A stretch of DNA of 64,000 nucleotides from Acinetobacter pollinis (GCF_015627175.1 NZ_VTDQ01000011.1:16574-80573), one strand, 5' to 3'; counted from the first letter of the stretch, positions 1 through 8,909 are shown. Program-made: numbers and translations. Notes: generated by a model not told the origin, from the sequence alone.

Positions 1-455
1 CCTCGAATATCTGCGAGTTTTAAACGTGGTGCAATATTGGTTTCTTTAACATTTCCATCTGCATCGGCAGTAAGCAGAGGTAAATCACCTAAGTGACCAG
101 TCATTGGTGTTCCATGATGTTCTGCATGGTTTGGATTGAAGTGACCACCCGCTGCTAAAGCTGCACCTACTTGTCCATCTTTTCCAACAGGCTGACATGA
201 ACCATACTCATGTACATGAAAACCATGAGGGCCTGATGGTATTTTTTCTAAATTAGTCTGAATTTTTAGACCTTCAGATGTGTCTTCCAAAGTTACCGTA
301 CCTAACTTTTCTCCTATGCCTTGTGCAGATACGGCATATACAGTAACTTTTTCTGTAGAATGATGATGCATTGAAGAAATTGTCGTACATCCTGTAACTA
401 TTAAAATACTTGTAAAGCATAGACCTACAGTCTTATAAAGTTGCTTCATCTTCAT
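1..455 (-). CDS. sodC: Cu/Zn superoxide dismutase, lipoprotein-type (3' end outside window)
   Basis: Converts superoxide to hydrogen peroxide and oxygen in the cell envelope. The visible 151 residues start with a lipoprotein signal ending in VTGC (Cys about 23), then a His-rich stretch (MHHH). The SOD fold follows, with the copper-site motif HVHEYGSC and the zinc/copper region HFNP, NHAEHHG and HLGD. The chosen ATG has AGGAA a few bases upstream; a second in-frame ATG lies two codons inside. The gene runs off the left edge, so the C-terminal active-site arginine loop is not seen. Family membership is clear; lipid anchoring is inferred from the lipobox. Confidence 0.93.
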   Translation of the reverse strand, partial: MKMKQLYKTVGLCFTSILIVTGCTTISSMHHHSTEKVTVYAVSAQGIGEKLGTVTLEDTSEGLKIQTNLEKIPSGPHGFHVHEYGSCQPVGKDGQVGAALAAGGHFNPNHAEHHGTPMTGHLGDLPLLTADADGNVKETNIAPRLKLADIR

Positions 456-474
456 TTATTCCTATTTAATTTGA

Positions 475-502
475 ATTATAAGTATCGTAAAAGATCAATC
501 AA
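475..502 (-). promoter_or_regulatory. Probable sigma-70 promoter of sodC
   Basis: On the minus strand TTGATT (497-502) and a perfect TATAAT (475-480) are separated by 16 bp. The -10 lies about 20 bp before the sodC start codon. Seen in sequence; activity is inferred. Confidence 0.5.
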
Positions 503-1197
503 ACGCAGTAAAACAATCCTTGATTGCTTAAAAGATTGACCTTTGTATATCGAGTTTACAATTTTTTAGACAATATATGGCTAAAAATAACAGTGATTAA
601 AGTGAAGAACTGTATCTAATAAGAATACATGAAAGATAAGTTAAATTAAAAAATGAATAGACATTTTGTTTCAATAAAAATCTTAATTTTTATATAAAAA
701 TTGATTGTAAAAAAAGAGACGTATGGTTCGTTTAATAGTAATTTATTGATTTATATATCCTTTCAATAGGCTAAATTTATAGTGTTTAGCAGTGAAATAA
801 TATTAGACAAATTTATTTTTTTAAGTGATTGATAATGATTAACTTAATGTGCTAGTTTTGAGATTGAAGGAAATAAGAATTTAGCCAATTCAGGAAGATA
901 GCGCTTTGCTTAGTTCTCGTGTCAGAGAAATGATAAATGAACGTTATTTGTGAATAATGATTGATCACTAAATTTTTACGGAATCATAAAGTAAAAAAGT
1001 CTGTATTTAATAAAACTCGTGTTATCTTAAATTTGTACTTTTTTGTGGGAAATGGAGTAAACGCAAAGAAATAACTTTTTCTATACTAATGTAGTATGTC
1101 CTTTGGGGCAGATAATGCCTAAGGTGTATTTTCATCGTGTAGAGGAAGTGTATAGTCTTTTTTATTGACTTAATCTTGCGCTATTTTAAATAGTTTA
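503..1197. other. Intergenic region, no gene seen
   Basis: About 700 bp of very AT-rich sequence between the sodC promoter and the next gene. All frames are broken by frequent stops. I saw no RNA gene, long inverted repeat or convincing coding stretch. Confidence 0.5.
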
Positions 1198-1209
1198 ATG
1201 GAGTCGGGA

Positions 1210-1497
1210 ATGTCATATTTTGCGATTATATTTGAAACAGATGAAGCGAACTATGGGCGTGTTGAAGACGCAATTCATACCGTTTCGAAGGGAAAATGCC
1301 AAAAAATCTTACATAATTTTTGGGTGGTAGATACACTTTATCCTGATGCCAAAAAAGTTCGAGACTACATTAAAAACTATTTAAAACTCGATTTTGACGA
1401 TAAAGTATTCGTTACCGCTATCAAAGAAGGGGAGTCTCCTTGGGCTTCTTGGGGACTAGAAAAAACAGCTGTTGATTGGTTAACGTCAAAAGCTTAG
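1210..1497 (+). CDS. Small SinR-family / Cas2-like fold protein
   Basis: A 95-residue protein beginning MSYFAIIFET. Predicted order is strand, helix (NYGRVEDAIHTV), strand (QKILHNFWVVDT), helix (DAKKVRDYIKNYL), strand (KVFVTAIKEG). This is the ferredoxin-like arrangement of proteins annotated SinR family and related to the Cas2/VapD fold. No cas genes or repeats are nearby, so a CRISPR role is unlikely. The start at 1210 is preferred over the ATG at 1198 because GGAG sits 6 nt before it. It ends 59 bp before gapA. The biochemical function is unknown to me; a nuclease is possible by fold only. Confidence 0.6.
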   Translation: MSYFAIIFETDEANYGRVEDAIHTVSKGKCQKILHNFWVVDTLYPDAKKVRDYIKNYLKLDFDDKVFVTAIKEGESPWASWGLEKTAVDWLTSKA

Positions 1498-1556
1498 CCT
1501 CGTACCTGATATATTTTAAAGAAGATGGAAATTTTAATTTCAAAGGTGAATATAAA

Positions 1557-2558
1557 ATGATTAATGTTGCTATTAATGGATTTGGTCGTATTGGTCGTAG
1601 CTTTGTTCGTGCACTTCAAGCAAAACAAAGCGAAATTAATGTTGTTGCAATTAACGATCTTGGATCAGTAAAACAACTTGCACATCTATTAAAGTACGAT
1701 ACAGCGTTTGGCAACTTTCCTGAAGAAGTTAAAGTAGAAGAAAATGCATTATATATTGGCGGCAAAAAAATCGCTGTTTATCAGGAAAGAGATCCAGAAA
1801 ACTTACCTTGGAAAGAGCTTAACATTGACGTTGTTTTAGAATCTACAGGTGTATTTGTAAGTGGTCCTGCTGCTTCTAAACATTTAAAAGCAGGTGCGCG
1901 TAAAGTTGTTATTTCTGCACCAGCAAGTGAAGTAGATTTAACAATTGTTCAAGGCGTAAACAACGACCTATACGACAAAGAGAAACACAATATTGTTTCA
2001 AATGCATCTTGTACAACAAACTGTCTTGCACCTCTAGCAAAAGTAATTAATGATAACTTTGGTATTGTTGATGGTTTCATGACAACAATCCATGCTTATA
2101 CACAAGATCAAAACTTACAAGATTCTCCACATAAAGATATGCGCCGTGCACGTTGTGCAGCACAAAACATTGTGCCGACATCTACAGGTGCAGCGAAAGC
2201 GATTGGTCTAGTTATTCCTGAATTAAAAGGTAAATTAGACGGTGGTGCAGTGCGTGTACCAGTTATTACAGGTTCAATGGTTGACCTTACTGTAAACTTA
2301 AAAGAAACAGTAACGATTGAGCAAGTAAAAGCTGCTGTGAAAAAAGCTGCAGAAAATGAAATGAAAGGTGTATTGGCATATACAGAAGATGAAATTGTAT
2401 CTTCAGACATCATTAAAAACCCTGCATCTTCAATTTTCGATGCTGGTTTAACAAATGTGATTGGCGATAAATTCTTAAAAGTAACAAGCTGGTACGACAA
2501 CGAGTGGGGCTTCTCTAACCGTTTAATCGATACTATTGAACAAGTTGCTGTAAAATAA
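1557..2558 (+). CDS. gapA: Glyceraldehyde-3-phosphate dehydrogenase, type I
   Basis: Cytosolic NAD-dependent oxidation and phosphorylation of glyceraldehyde-3-phosphate to 1,3-bisphosphoglycerate, reversible, so also gluconeogenic. The 333-residue length is normal. The N-terminal Rossmann motif NGFGRIGRS is at residues 6-14. The catalytic cysteine lies in SNASCTTNC near 150, and the C-terminal SWYDNEWG signature is present. The longest open frame adds 27 unrelated residues; ATG 1557 matches the family N-terminus and has AGGTGA about 8 nt upstream. It ends at a terminator shared with dgkA. Confidence 0.97.
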   Translation: MINVAINGFGRIGRSFVRALQAKQSEINVVAINDLGSVKQLAHLLKYDTAFGNFPEEVKVEENALYIGGKKIAVYQERDPENLPWKELNIDVVLESTGVFVSGPAASKHLKAGARKVVISAPASEVDLTIVQGVNNDLYDKEKHNIVSNASCTTNCLAPLAKVINDNFGIVDGFMTTIHAYTQDQNLQDSPHKDMRRARCAAQNIVPTSTGAAKAIGLVIPELKGKLDGGAVRVPVITGSMVDLTVNLKETVTIEQVKAAVKKAAENEMKGVLAYTEDEIVSSDIIKNPASSIFDAGLTNVIGDKFLKVTSWYDNEWGFSNRLIDTIEQVAVK

Positions 2559-2582
2559 TTTTTACAAGAAATTGTAATGATT

Positions 2583-2616
2583 AAAAAAAGCCGATATTTC
2601 TATATCGGCTTTTTAT
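2583..2616. terminator. Bidirectional terminator between gapA and dgkA
   Basis: A 9-bp stem (AGCCGATAT, 2589-2597 with 2602-2610) and a TTCT loop, flanked by A and T runs on either side. It serves both convergent genes. Confidence 0.9.
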
Positions 2617-2991
2617 TTAAAGGAATAAGACAGTAACCCAAGTGATAAAAATAATAAAGAGTGCAACAAATTGGGCTGCACTACCCATGTCTTTAGCAAT
2701 TTTTGCAAGCGGATGTCTTTCAAGTGAAATACGATCAACTACAGCTTCAATTGCTGAATTAAATAGTTCAACAATAATTGCAATTAGGCCTACTATGACT
2801 AATAAAATATGTTCAGCTTTAGAGGCTTGAATGAAAAAGCTAATTGGAAAAAGAACGAGATTTAAGTAAACGATTTGTCTAAAAGCAGCTTCATGCTTAA
2901 AAGCAGATTGAAAACCTGAAAGTGAATAATGGAACGCATGAATGATACGTTTTATTCCCTGATTGCCTTTAAATGGTGAATATTGACCCAT
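2617..2991 (-). CDS. dgkA: Diacylglycerol kinase
   Basis: Small integral inner-membrane kinase that recycles diacylglycerol to phosphatidic acid using ATP. The 124-residue length is typical. An N-terminal amphipathic segment ends in HEAAFRQ and is followed by three membrane helices. The family signature ELFNSAIEAVVDRISLE at about 77-93 and the AKDMGSAAQ segment carry the conserved Glu, Asn and Asp active-site residues. It is a single gene, convergent with gapA and divergent from ampD. Confidence 0.94.
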   Translation of the reverse strand: MGQYSPFKGNQGIKRIIHAFHYSLSGFQSAFKHEAAFRQIVYLNLVLFPISFFIQASKAEHILLVIVGLIAIIVELFNSAIEAVVDRISLERHPLAKIAKDMGSAAQFVALFIIFITWVTVLFL

Positions 2992-3169
2992 GAATGAAAT
3001 AAGTGCGTAATAAGCAAGATGAATGCTATGATACCTCGTATATAATTAAGTAAAAGTTAAATTTAATACGATATAAAAAATTACTTTTAAATGTAAGTTT
3101 TTGAATGACGACTTTATTAAAGTGGTATTCTGCGATTCTTTCGAAATGTGCATTGAATTGAGGCGATAA

Positions 3170-3748
3170 ATGCAAGAAAAAACACAGCCTTTTTATATAG
3201 AAAATGGTGTTTTACACGGGGTGCGTCAAATACCATCTCCAAATTTTAATCAACGTCCTGAAAATACCGATATTCAGATGGTGGTTATTCATAATATTAG
3301 TTTACCTCCTTCTCAATTTGGTCAGGGATATATTGAGCAATTCTTTCAAAATCAATTAGATTGGACACTACATCCATATTTTCAAACAATAAAGGGAATG
3401 GAAGTCTCTGCACATCTACTTATTTTAAGAACAGGTGAAGTCATACAATTGGTCAATTTTAATGACCGCGCATGGCATGCAGGGCGTTCGAATTATCTAG
3501 GCTTACCAGAGTGTAATGATTATTCGATCGGAATTGAGTTAGAAGGATGCGATGACTTGCCTTTTGAGAGTGTTCAATATCAAGCTCTTGTTGATGTAGT
3601 CAATTGTCTGCAACAGACGTATCCTAAAATTCAACATCATATTGCTGGACATTCAGATATTGCACCTGAAAGAAAAACAGATCCAGGACCTTATTTTAAT
3701 TGGTCTCACTTTAGACAATTATTAGGTGAATATAACATCTCGAAATAA
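3170..3748 (+). CDS. ampD: 1,6-anhydro-N-acetylmuramyl-L-alanine amidase
   Basis: Cytoplasmic zinc amidase that removes the peptide from anhydro-muropeptides in cell-wall recycling; in many Gram-negatives its loss derepresses ampC. It is 192 residues. The zinc ligands are visible as His in VVIHNIS (about 41), His in AGHSDIAP and Asp in KTDPGPYFNW, the hallmark AmpD C-terminal motif. There is no signal peptide, consistent with the cytosolic AmpD rather than the periplasmic AmiD. It lies 54 bp upstream of murJ on the same strand, so the two cell-wall genes may be co-transcribed. Confidence 0.95.
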   Translation: MQEKTQPFYIENGVLHGVRQIPSPNFNQRPENTDIQMVVIHNISLPPSQFGQGYIEQFFQNQLDWTLHPYFQTIKGMEVSAHLLILRTGEVIQLVNFNDRAWHAGRSNYLGLPECNDYSIGIELEGCDDLPFESVQYQALVDVVNCLQQTYPKIQHHIAGHSDIAPERKTDPGPYFNWSHFRQLLGEYNISK

Positions 3749-3802
3749 AAATCATCCATTTAAATTTAAATGGCCACATTCAACTCAATTTAGGTATAAA
3801 AA

Positions 3803-5344
3803 ATGGCGCTTTGGCGGTCGACATTTGTCGTAAGTGCAATGACGATGCTCTCACGTATTTTAGGATTAGTACGTGATATGGTTCTGTTAAATGTATTCGG
3901 GGCAGGGAAAGAATTTGACGTATTTGTTGTTGCATTTAGGATACCTAATTTCTTTAGGCGACTGTTTGCAGAAGGTGCATTTTCTCAGGCATTTATTCCT
4001 GTTTTAACTGAATATAAAACCAAATTGCATGTTGAGGTACAAATACTAATTAGCCGAGTTTTTGGCTGTCTATTGCTGTTAATGTCTTCATTAACACTTA
4101 TTGCTATGCTGGCTGCACCATATATTATTTATGTATATGCTCCGGGGTTTCATGAACATCCCGATAAGTTTGCCGATGCAGTACAGATGTTCCGTTTAAC
4201 GATTCCTTATCTTATGTTTATGTCTTTGACGGCATTCGCAAGTAGTATCTTAAACAGTTATGGTTCATTTTTTAGTCCTTCATTTTCACCAGTTCTTTTA
4301 AACGCGATTATGATTGCGGCTGCTTGGTGGCTTACACCATATATGCAAACTCCTATTATGTCGCTAGGATGGGCGGTCATTGCTGCGGGTATTATTCAGC
4401 TTGCAATACAGATACCAGAGCTATGGCATAAGAAACTACTTATTCCACCTAAAGTAGACTTTCAACATGAAGGTGTGCGTAAGATTTTAAAACTTATGCT
4501 TCCTGCGCTATTTGGTGTATCTGTGACACAAATCAATTTGTTGTTGAATACGATTTGGGCATCATTTATGCAAGATGGCTCTGTATCTTGGTTATACAGT
4601 GCAGAACGTATGACAGAGTTACCTTTAGGATTGATTGGTGTTGCAATTGGTACTGTAATCTTACCTTCACTTTCAAGTAGACATGCCGAGCAAGATGTTG
4701 AAAAATTTAAAGCAATGATTGATTGGGCAGCACGTGTCATTATTTTAGTAGGTGTACCTGCAAGTCTTGCATTATTTATGCTATCTACACCGATTATTCA
4801 GGCACTCTTTCAACATGGAGAATTTACACCACAAGATACTAAAATGACTGCATTGGCGTTACAGTGTATGAGTGGTGGTGTTCTAGCATTTATGTTAATT
4901 AAGGTGTTTGCACCTGGTTTTTACGCGCAACAAGATACAAAAACACCTGTACGTATTGGACTTGTTGCGGTGGCTGCCAATGCCTTAATGAATGTTATTT
5001 TAATTACGTTCTTTAAATATATTGACTGGCATGCGCCTCATATGGCTTTAGGTATTTCCTCATCATTCTCTGCGCTTGTAAATGCAGGTTTATTATATTA
5101 TTTCCTCCATAAGCGCGATGTTTTTAGATTTGGGTCACACTGGAAAAAAATTGCACTACAATATTTTATTGCAAACATTGTTATGGCTATTGCATTAGCT
5201 ATTGGCATCCATTTTTATAATGGAGAATTATCGCAGTGGTTGCGTATTGCTGAAGTATTGGGTCTTTGTTTCGTTGGCGTCGTTGCATATGCAGTGACGC
5301 TACTCATTGTTGGTTTTAGACCAAGAGATTTAAAGCATTCATAA
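3803..5344 (+). CDS. murJ: Lipid II flippase MurJ (MviN)
   Basis: Polytopic MOP-superfamily inner-membrane protein that flips lipid II to the periplasmic face for peptidoglycan synthesis. The 513-residue length is normal. The N-terminal signature SRILGLVRDMVL, then VAFRIPNFFRRLFAEGAFSQ (about 45-64), is diagnostic. Fourteen or so hydrophobic segments follow, ending IVGFRPRDLKHS. It follows ampD and ends at a hairpin shared with the convergent rhodanese gene. Confidence 0.96.
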   Translation: MALWRSTFVVSAMTMLSRILGLVRDMVLLNVFGAGKEFDVFVVAFRIPNFFRRLFAEGAFSQAFIPVLTEYKTKLHVEVQILISRVFGCLLLLMSSLTLIAMLAAPYIIYVYAPGFHEHPDKFADAVQMFRLTIPYLMFMSLTAFASSILNSYGSFFSPSFSPVLLNAIMIAAAWWLTPYMQTPIMSLGWAVIAAGIIQLAIQIPELWHKKLLIPPKVDFQHEGVRKILKLMLPALFGVSVTQINLLLNTIWASFMQDGSVSWLYSAERMTELPLGLIGVAIGTVILPSLSSRHAEQDVEKFKAMIDWAARVIILVGVPASLALFMLSTPIIQALFQHGEFTPQDTKMTALALQCMSGGVLAFMLIKVFAPGFYAQQDTKTPVRIGLVAVAANALMNVILITFFKYIDWHAPHMALGISSSFSALVNAGLLYYFLHKRDVFRFGSHWKKIALQYFIANIVMAIALAIGIHFYNGELSQWLRIAEVLGLCFVGVVAYAVTLLIVGFRPRDLKHS

Positions 5345-5360
5345 AAATAGTGAGAAATAA

Positions 5361-5388
5361 AAAAGTAGCTAAAATGCTACTTTTTTAT
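5361..5388. terminator. Bidirectional terminator between murJ and ygaP
   Basis: A 9-bp stem AAAAGTAGC (5361-5369) pairs with 5376-5384 around a TAAAAT loop, followed by T6 on the plus strand and flanked by A-rich sequence that gives U's on the minus strand. Confidence 0.88.
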
Positions 5389-5912
5389 TGTGAGTTGAAT
5401 GGTTTTGTATTCCAAGGTGCTTTCATAAGTACTTTTGCAAGACCACAATATCCTGAAATACCTGCAAATACCAAACCCATACCGATTGCTGTAGAAATAA
5501 GAAAAAACCATGTCGATATGGTATAACCGAGCAATAGTCCTATAAGTATAAGTAAACCTGTAGTAATTTGTACCTGACGCTGAATATCTATAGGTTGTTT
5601 TAGATCTTGAACAATAGAAAAATTTTCATTACGCCAAGCGTCTATACCACCTTTAATTATATAATTTTGCTGAGAGAAATTTTTCTCTAAAAAATCTCGA
5701 TTACTTTGTGTTCTATTACCTGATTTACAATAGAAAAATATAATCTTATTTTGGTACGCTTGCGTATGGTTTGCTAAGTCTTCGAGAGGGATATTAATCG
5801 CATGGCGAATATGTTCTCGCATATATTCTTGTTTCGAACGAATGTCGACAATTAGGGAGTCTTCTTGAATAAGCTGAGGGGCTTCTTTAGCAGATATCTC
5901 ATGTATTGGCAC
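5385..5912 (-). CDS. ygaP: Membrane-anchored rhodanese (YgaP-like)
   Basis: A 175-residue protein with an N-terminal single rhodanese domain (about 5-100). The catalytic cysteine is in FYCKSGNRT, a CXXGXR active-site loop. Two C-terminal membrane helices of the DUF2892 type (about 112-160) follow. This matches E. coli YgaP in length and order. Rhodaneses move sulfane sulfur from persulfide or thiosulfate donors; here the site would face the cytosol. The gene sits 15 bp downstream of an ArsR-family regulator, as in E. coli ygaVP. The physiological acceptor is not evident. Confidence 0.85.
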   Translation of the reverse strand: MPIHEISAKEAPQLIQEDSLIVDIRSKQEYMREHIRHAINIPLEDLANHTQAYQNKIIFFYCKSGNRTQSNRDFLEKNFSQQNYIIKGGIDAWRNENFSIVQDLKQPIDIQRQVQITTGLLILIGLLLGYTISTWFFLISTAIGMGLVFAGISGYCGLAKVLMKAPWNTKPFNSQ

Positions 5913-5927
5913 TGTAATCTTCCTCTG

Positions 5928-6227
5928 TTATTCAGGACAAAAAATATCTTTGAGCGCACTTATCAGCTTTATGACATCTGGATTATGAATACGATAATAT
6001 AAAGTCTGTGAGTCTCGTCGGTAAGTCACCAAATTTTCATGTCTCATTTTGGCTAAATGCTGAGACAAAGCAGAAGCGCTTAAGTCTATTTTTTTATTCA
6101 TTTCTCCAACAGTCATTTCACCCTCCTGAATTAATAAGCATAAAATCATTAATCTTTTGGGATTACTGAGTGCTTGCAAAAAGCAGGATGCACTTAAAAT
6201 ATTTTGATATTGTTGCTCTGGATTCAT
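5928..6227 (-). CDS. ygaV: ArsR/SmtB-family regulator, YgaV/BigR type
   Basis: A 99-residue winged-helix repressor. The recognition helix lies in DLSASALSQHLAKMR (about 49-63) and the wing around RRDSQTLYYRI. Cysteines at 15, 30 and 97 are visible. Two of them, in ILCLL and at the C-terminal FCPE, occupy the places of the redox pair that senses reactive sulfur in YgaV/BigR/SqrR proteins. It is the first gene of an operon with ygaP and has tandem dyads upstream. A metal-sensing role is less likely because the usual metal-site Cys/His cluster is not seen. Confidence 0.83.
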   Translation of the reverse strand: MNPEQQYQNILSASCFLQALSNPKRLMILCLLIQEGEMTVGEMNKKIDLSASALSQHLAKMRHENLVTYRRDSQTLYYRIHNPDVIKLISALKDIFCPE

Positions 6228-6239
6228 GGTCTCTTTATT

Positions 6240-6274
6240 AATTTAGTAAAATCTAATTTAGATTAAACTAAATT
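6240..6274. promoter_or_regulatory. Tandem dyads, probable YgaV operator
   Basis: AATTTAG (6255-6261) and CTAAATT (6268-6274) form a perfect 7-bp inverted repeat with a 6-nt spacer. An overlapping near-copy AATTTAG...CTAATTT spans 6240-6259. Both are directly upstream of the regulator start, consistent with autoregulation. Confidence 0.5.
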
Positions 6275-6394
6275 AAAGAGGAATAAAAGCACACATTGAT
6301 AAGTTTAGAGGTAAAAATAGTTTGAATTTAATGGAGATGGAATGAGAAAGAAAAAACATAAATGACTTCTCCTTTCTCAGAAATCTAAAGAAGG

Positions 6395-6733
6395 TTACTG
6401 ACTTCTAAACACGAAGTATATACAACCAAGTAGACATCCCATGGCCCATAGGTAGTCTAATTTAAAAGGTTGTTTGAACAAAAAAATCATAAATGGTGTA
6501 AAAACAATAAGTGTAATGACTTCTTGCGTAATTTTGACTTGCCCTAAAGACCAATTTGTTTGAGAAAGTAGTCGAGTTGCAGGAATCATAAAACTGTATT
6601 CAAGTAGAGCAATGCACCAACTAAATAAAATTGCTTTCCATAAAGGAGAGTCATGCATGAATTTTAAATGGCCGTACCATGCAAGTGTCATGAAGCAATT
6701 TGAAATAACAAGAAACAGAATTCCGTAATACAT
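6395..6733 (-). CDS. DUF486 / DMT-family small membrane protein
   Basis: A 112-residue protein with four hydrophobic segments. The conserved block SFMIPATRLLSQTNWSLGQVKITQEVITL at about 46-74 is typical of the DUF486 (DMT_6) family, with the drug/metabolite-transporter half-unit fold. Members resemble small multidrug-resistance pumps, but no substrate is established. It stands alone between the YgaV operator and a LysR gene on the same strand. Family call is secure; function is not. Confidence 0.8.
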   Translation of the reverse strand: MYYGILFLVISNCFMTLAWYGHLKFMHDSPLWKAILFSWCIALLEYSFMIPATRLLSQTNWSLGQVKITQEVITLIVFTPFMIFLFKQPFKLDYLWAMGCLLGCIYFVFRSQ

Positions 6734-6835
6734 AATTGTTCAACATTCATTCTAGATGACTGATTATAGTTTATCTTTTAATGAAATCGTTTAAAATTTA
6801 AATGCCATATATACACAATATATTTAAAAATACAT

Positions 6836-7753
6836 TTACGAAAAAATTGATTCTAAATGCTGCATAGTAGAAGTTAGCTCACTTAACATAGCTTGAGCAG
6901 ATTTTGATATTTGTCTTCGGGGTGCTGTGCATAAAGCAAGAGTTAAAGGATGAATATTTTTATCTTTGATGGGAATAAAGCACAACTCTTTTTTTAAAGT
7001 ACTGTTCATAACATCTAACTGACTAAGAATTGCTAGACCTAAATTTTGTTTGAGTAGTGAGCGGATCATTTCAATATCATTGCACATAATATGTTGATTA
7101 GGATGAATCTGATGATGTTGGTAAATGGCTTCGATTCTTTCCTGAATGACGAGTGGGCGATGTGCGGTAATATGGCGTTGGTCTAATGTGTTAGAAATAG
7201 AAATTTCACTGAATTGTGCAAATGCATGTTGTGGTGATACTACAAATCCAATAGGAATTTCTAAAAAAGAAATTACCTCTAAATTTCGATGTTGTTTAGG
7301 TTCAAAAATAATCCCAAAGTCGACTTCATTTTGAATGATCTTATGTGCCACAGCATCGCTTTCGTCCACAGTCAGATTAAAATTAATCCAAGGGTACTTT
7401 TTGGACATTTTTGCAATAGCATCTATAAGAAAACTATCTGCTAATGCCGCAATACATGCAATATCGACGGTTCCTCGTGTAAGACCTTGAATTTCATCAA
7501 ACCGTGTTTGTGTAATCTGAAAATCTTTTTTCCATTTTATTAAATCTGCGTAAAGTAATTCGCCTGCAAGGGTCAGACGCATACCATGAGGTAGTCTTTC
7601 AAAAAGTGGTACACCAAGTTCTTCTTCAGCCAGTGCAATTTGCCGATGTACTGCCGATACAGAAATATACAATTGATCAGCTGCTTGGCGCAGACTTCCT
7701 GTACTTGCCACTGCCATAAAATAGTTGGAGAAACGTGAAAATGGTGCATCCAT
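6836..7753 (-). CDS. LysR-type transcriptional regulator, divergent from the Rieske operon
   Basis: A 305-residue LysR protein. The N-terminal winged HTH (AVASTGSLRQAADQLYISVS, about 14-33) is followed by a periplasmic-binding-protein-like effector domain from about 95. It is transcribed away from the Rieske oxygenase genes across a 103-bp gap. That is the classical LysR layout, so it probably controls them in response to the substrate or an intermediate. The effector is unknown. Confidence 0.85.
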   Translation of the reverse strand: MDAPFSRFSNYFMAVASTGSLRQAADQLYISVSAVHRQIALAEEELGVPLFERLPHGMRLTLAGELLYADLIKWKKDFQITQTRFDEIQGLTRGTVDIACIAALADSFLIDAIAKMSKKYPWINFNLTVDESDAVAHKIIQNEVDFGIIFEPKQHRNLEVISFLEIPIGFVVSPQHAFAQFSEISISNTLDQRHITAHRPLVIQERIEAIYQHHQIHPNQHIMCNDIEMIRSLLKQNLGLAILSQLDVMNSTLKKELCFIPIKDKNIHPLTLALCTAPRRQISKSAQAMLSELTSTMQHLESIFS

Positions 7754-7758
7754 AAGTG

Positions 7759-7773
7759 TTCTAAAAATTAGAA
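7759..7773. promoter_or_regulatory. Dyad in the LysR/Rieske intergenic region
   Basis: TTCTAA-AAA-TTAGAA is a perfect 6-bp inverted repeat six bases upstream of the LysR start codon. It is a plausible LysR-family recognition site and autoregulatory operator. It does not fit the T-N11-A rule exactly. Confidence 0.4.
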
Positions 7774-7856
7774 TGAGATATTCAAATCATTATAATAGAC
7801 GAAATAGTAGCTTCACATAATAATAATTTTAATTAGCCAAATAAGCGAAAAAGAAA

Positions 7857-8909
7857 ATGATGAGTGCAGCGATAAAAACACAGTCCTTAAATATTGATTT
7901 ACCTGCTCATTGCACATTTTCTGTAAGCGACTGGCTTAAACTTGCCAAATATTGGTATCCCGTTGCATGTATAGAAGATATTCAAAATGAACCTGTAAAA
8001 GCGACACTTTTAGATGAAAATTTAGTCATTTATAAAGTAAAAGGAGAAATTATTGTTGCGAGAGATGTCTGCCCACATCGTGGCGTACCACTGACATTAG
8101 GTTCTCATGATGGAGAAGGTGTAATTTGTCCATATCATGGCTTACGCTTTGGCGAGGGTGGAAAATGTAATCGTATTCCATCTAGTCCACAGCAAGCGAT
8201 TCCAAGTAAGCTAAATTTATATACCTATCGTGTTGTAGAGCAATATGGCTTGGTATGGACATGCCTAACACACGATACACCCGAAATTATACCGAATATG
8301 CCACTTTGGCATGAAGATAATGTACAACAGGTGGTATGCACACCTGTAGATATAGAAGCATTTTCAGGGCGACAAGTAGAAGGGTTCTTGGATGTTGCAC
8401 ACTTTGCATGGGTACATACAGGGACATTTGCAGACCCAGAAAATCAACTTGTACCCGACTATACGACACAAGAGACAGCACAGGGTTTTAATGCAGATTA
8501 TTGGAGTACAGTTGGAGATTATCCAGCCAGCGATACTTTTAAGAAAGCAGATGATTTTAAAATTTTAAGACATTTTGAATTTCATTTGCCATTTACTGCA
8601 ACGCTTACTATTCACCTTCGAGGGGGCGCAAAGCAAGTCATTATGAATGCTGCTTCGCCTATTTCTGCACGAAAAACACGTCTATTTGCACCTATTGTGA
8701 AAAATTACGATCTAAATGACAACGTAGAAGATGTGATTGATTACAACCTGAAAATATTTGAAGAAGACCGCCTTATGGTTGAAACACAAAAACCTGAACG
8801 ACTTCCTCTCGACTTAACTCTTGAGGCACATATTCCTGCTGATCGTAGCTCGATCATGTTACGCCGTTGTTTGAAAAAAGCAGGATTTGATCAGTTTTTT
8901 CTAATTTAA
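7857..8909 (+). CDS. Rieske non-heme iron oxygenase, alpha subunit (first copy)
   Basis: A 350-residue oxygenase of the phthalate/vanillate/NdmA class. The Rieske [2Fe-2S] ligands are C72 and H74 (VCPHRG) with C91 and H94 (CPYHG). The catalytic-domain motif D179-x2-H182-x4-H187 (FLDVAHFAWVH) supplies the bridging Asp and two iron ligands. The C-terminal IFEEDRLMVETQKPE segment is typical of the VanA-like family. Such enzymes perform O- or N-demethylation or ring hydroxylation with electrons from a reductase, here encoded next door. The substrate is unknown. Start could be the first or second of two adjacent ATGs. Confidence 0.88.
   Translation: MMSAAIKTQSLNIDLPAHCTFSVSDWLKLAKYWYPVACIEDIQNEPVKATLLDENLVIYKVKGEIIVARDVCPHRGVPLTLGSHDGEGVICPYHGLRFGEGGKCNRIPSSPQQAIPSKLNLYTYRVVEQYGLVWTCLTHDTPEIIPNMPLWHEDNVQQVVCTPVDIEAFSGRQVEGFLDVAHFAWVHTGTFADPENQLVPDYTTQETAQGFNADYWSTVGDYPASDTFKKADDFKILRHFEFHLPFTATLTIHLRGGAKQVIMNAASPISARKTRLFAPIVKNYDLNDNVEDVIDYNLKIFEEDRLMVETQKPERLPLDLTLEAHIPADRSSIMLRRCLKKAGFDQFFLI

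Noticed and set aside
1210..1497. A Cas2 gene marking a CRISPR locus
   Set aside because: No direct-repeat array, cas1 or other cas gene is within the window; only the fold is similar.
1476..1556. 27-residue N-terminal extension of GapA
   Set aside because: It overlaps the end of the preceding gene, is not family-like, and ATG 1557 has a good ribosome site and the exact GAPDH N-terminus.
2108..2500. 130-aa minus-strand open frame inside gapA
   Set aside because: It lies entirely antisense to a clear, conserved gene and its composition mirrors the gapA codons.
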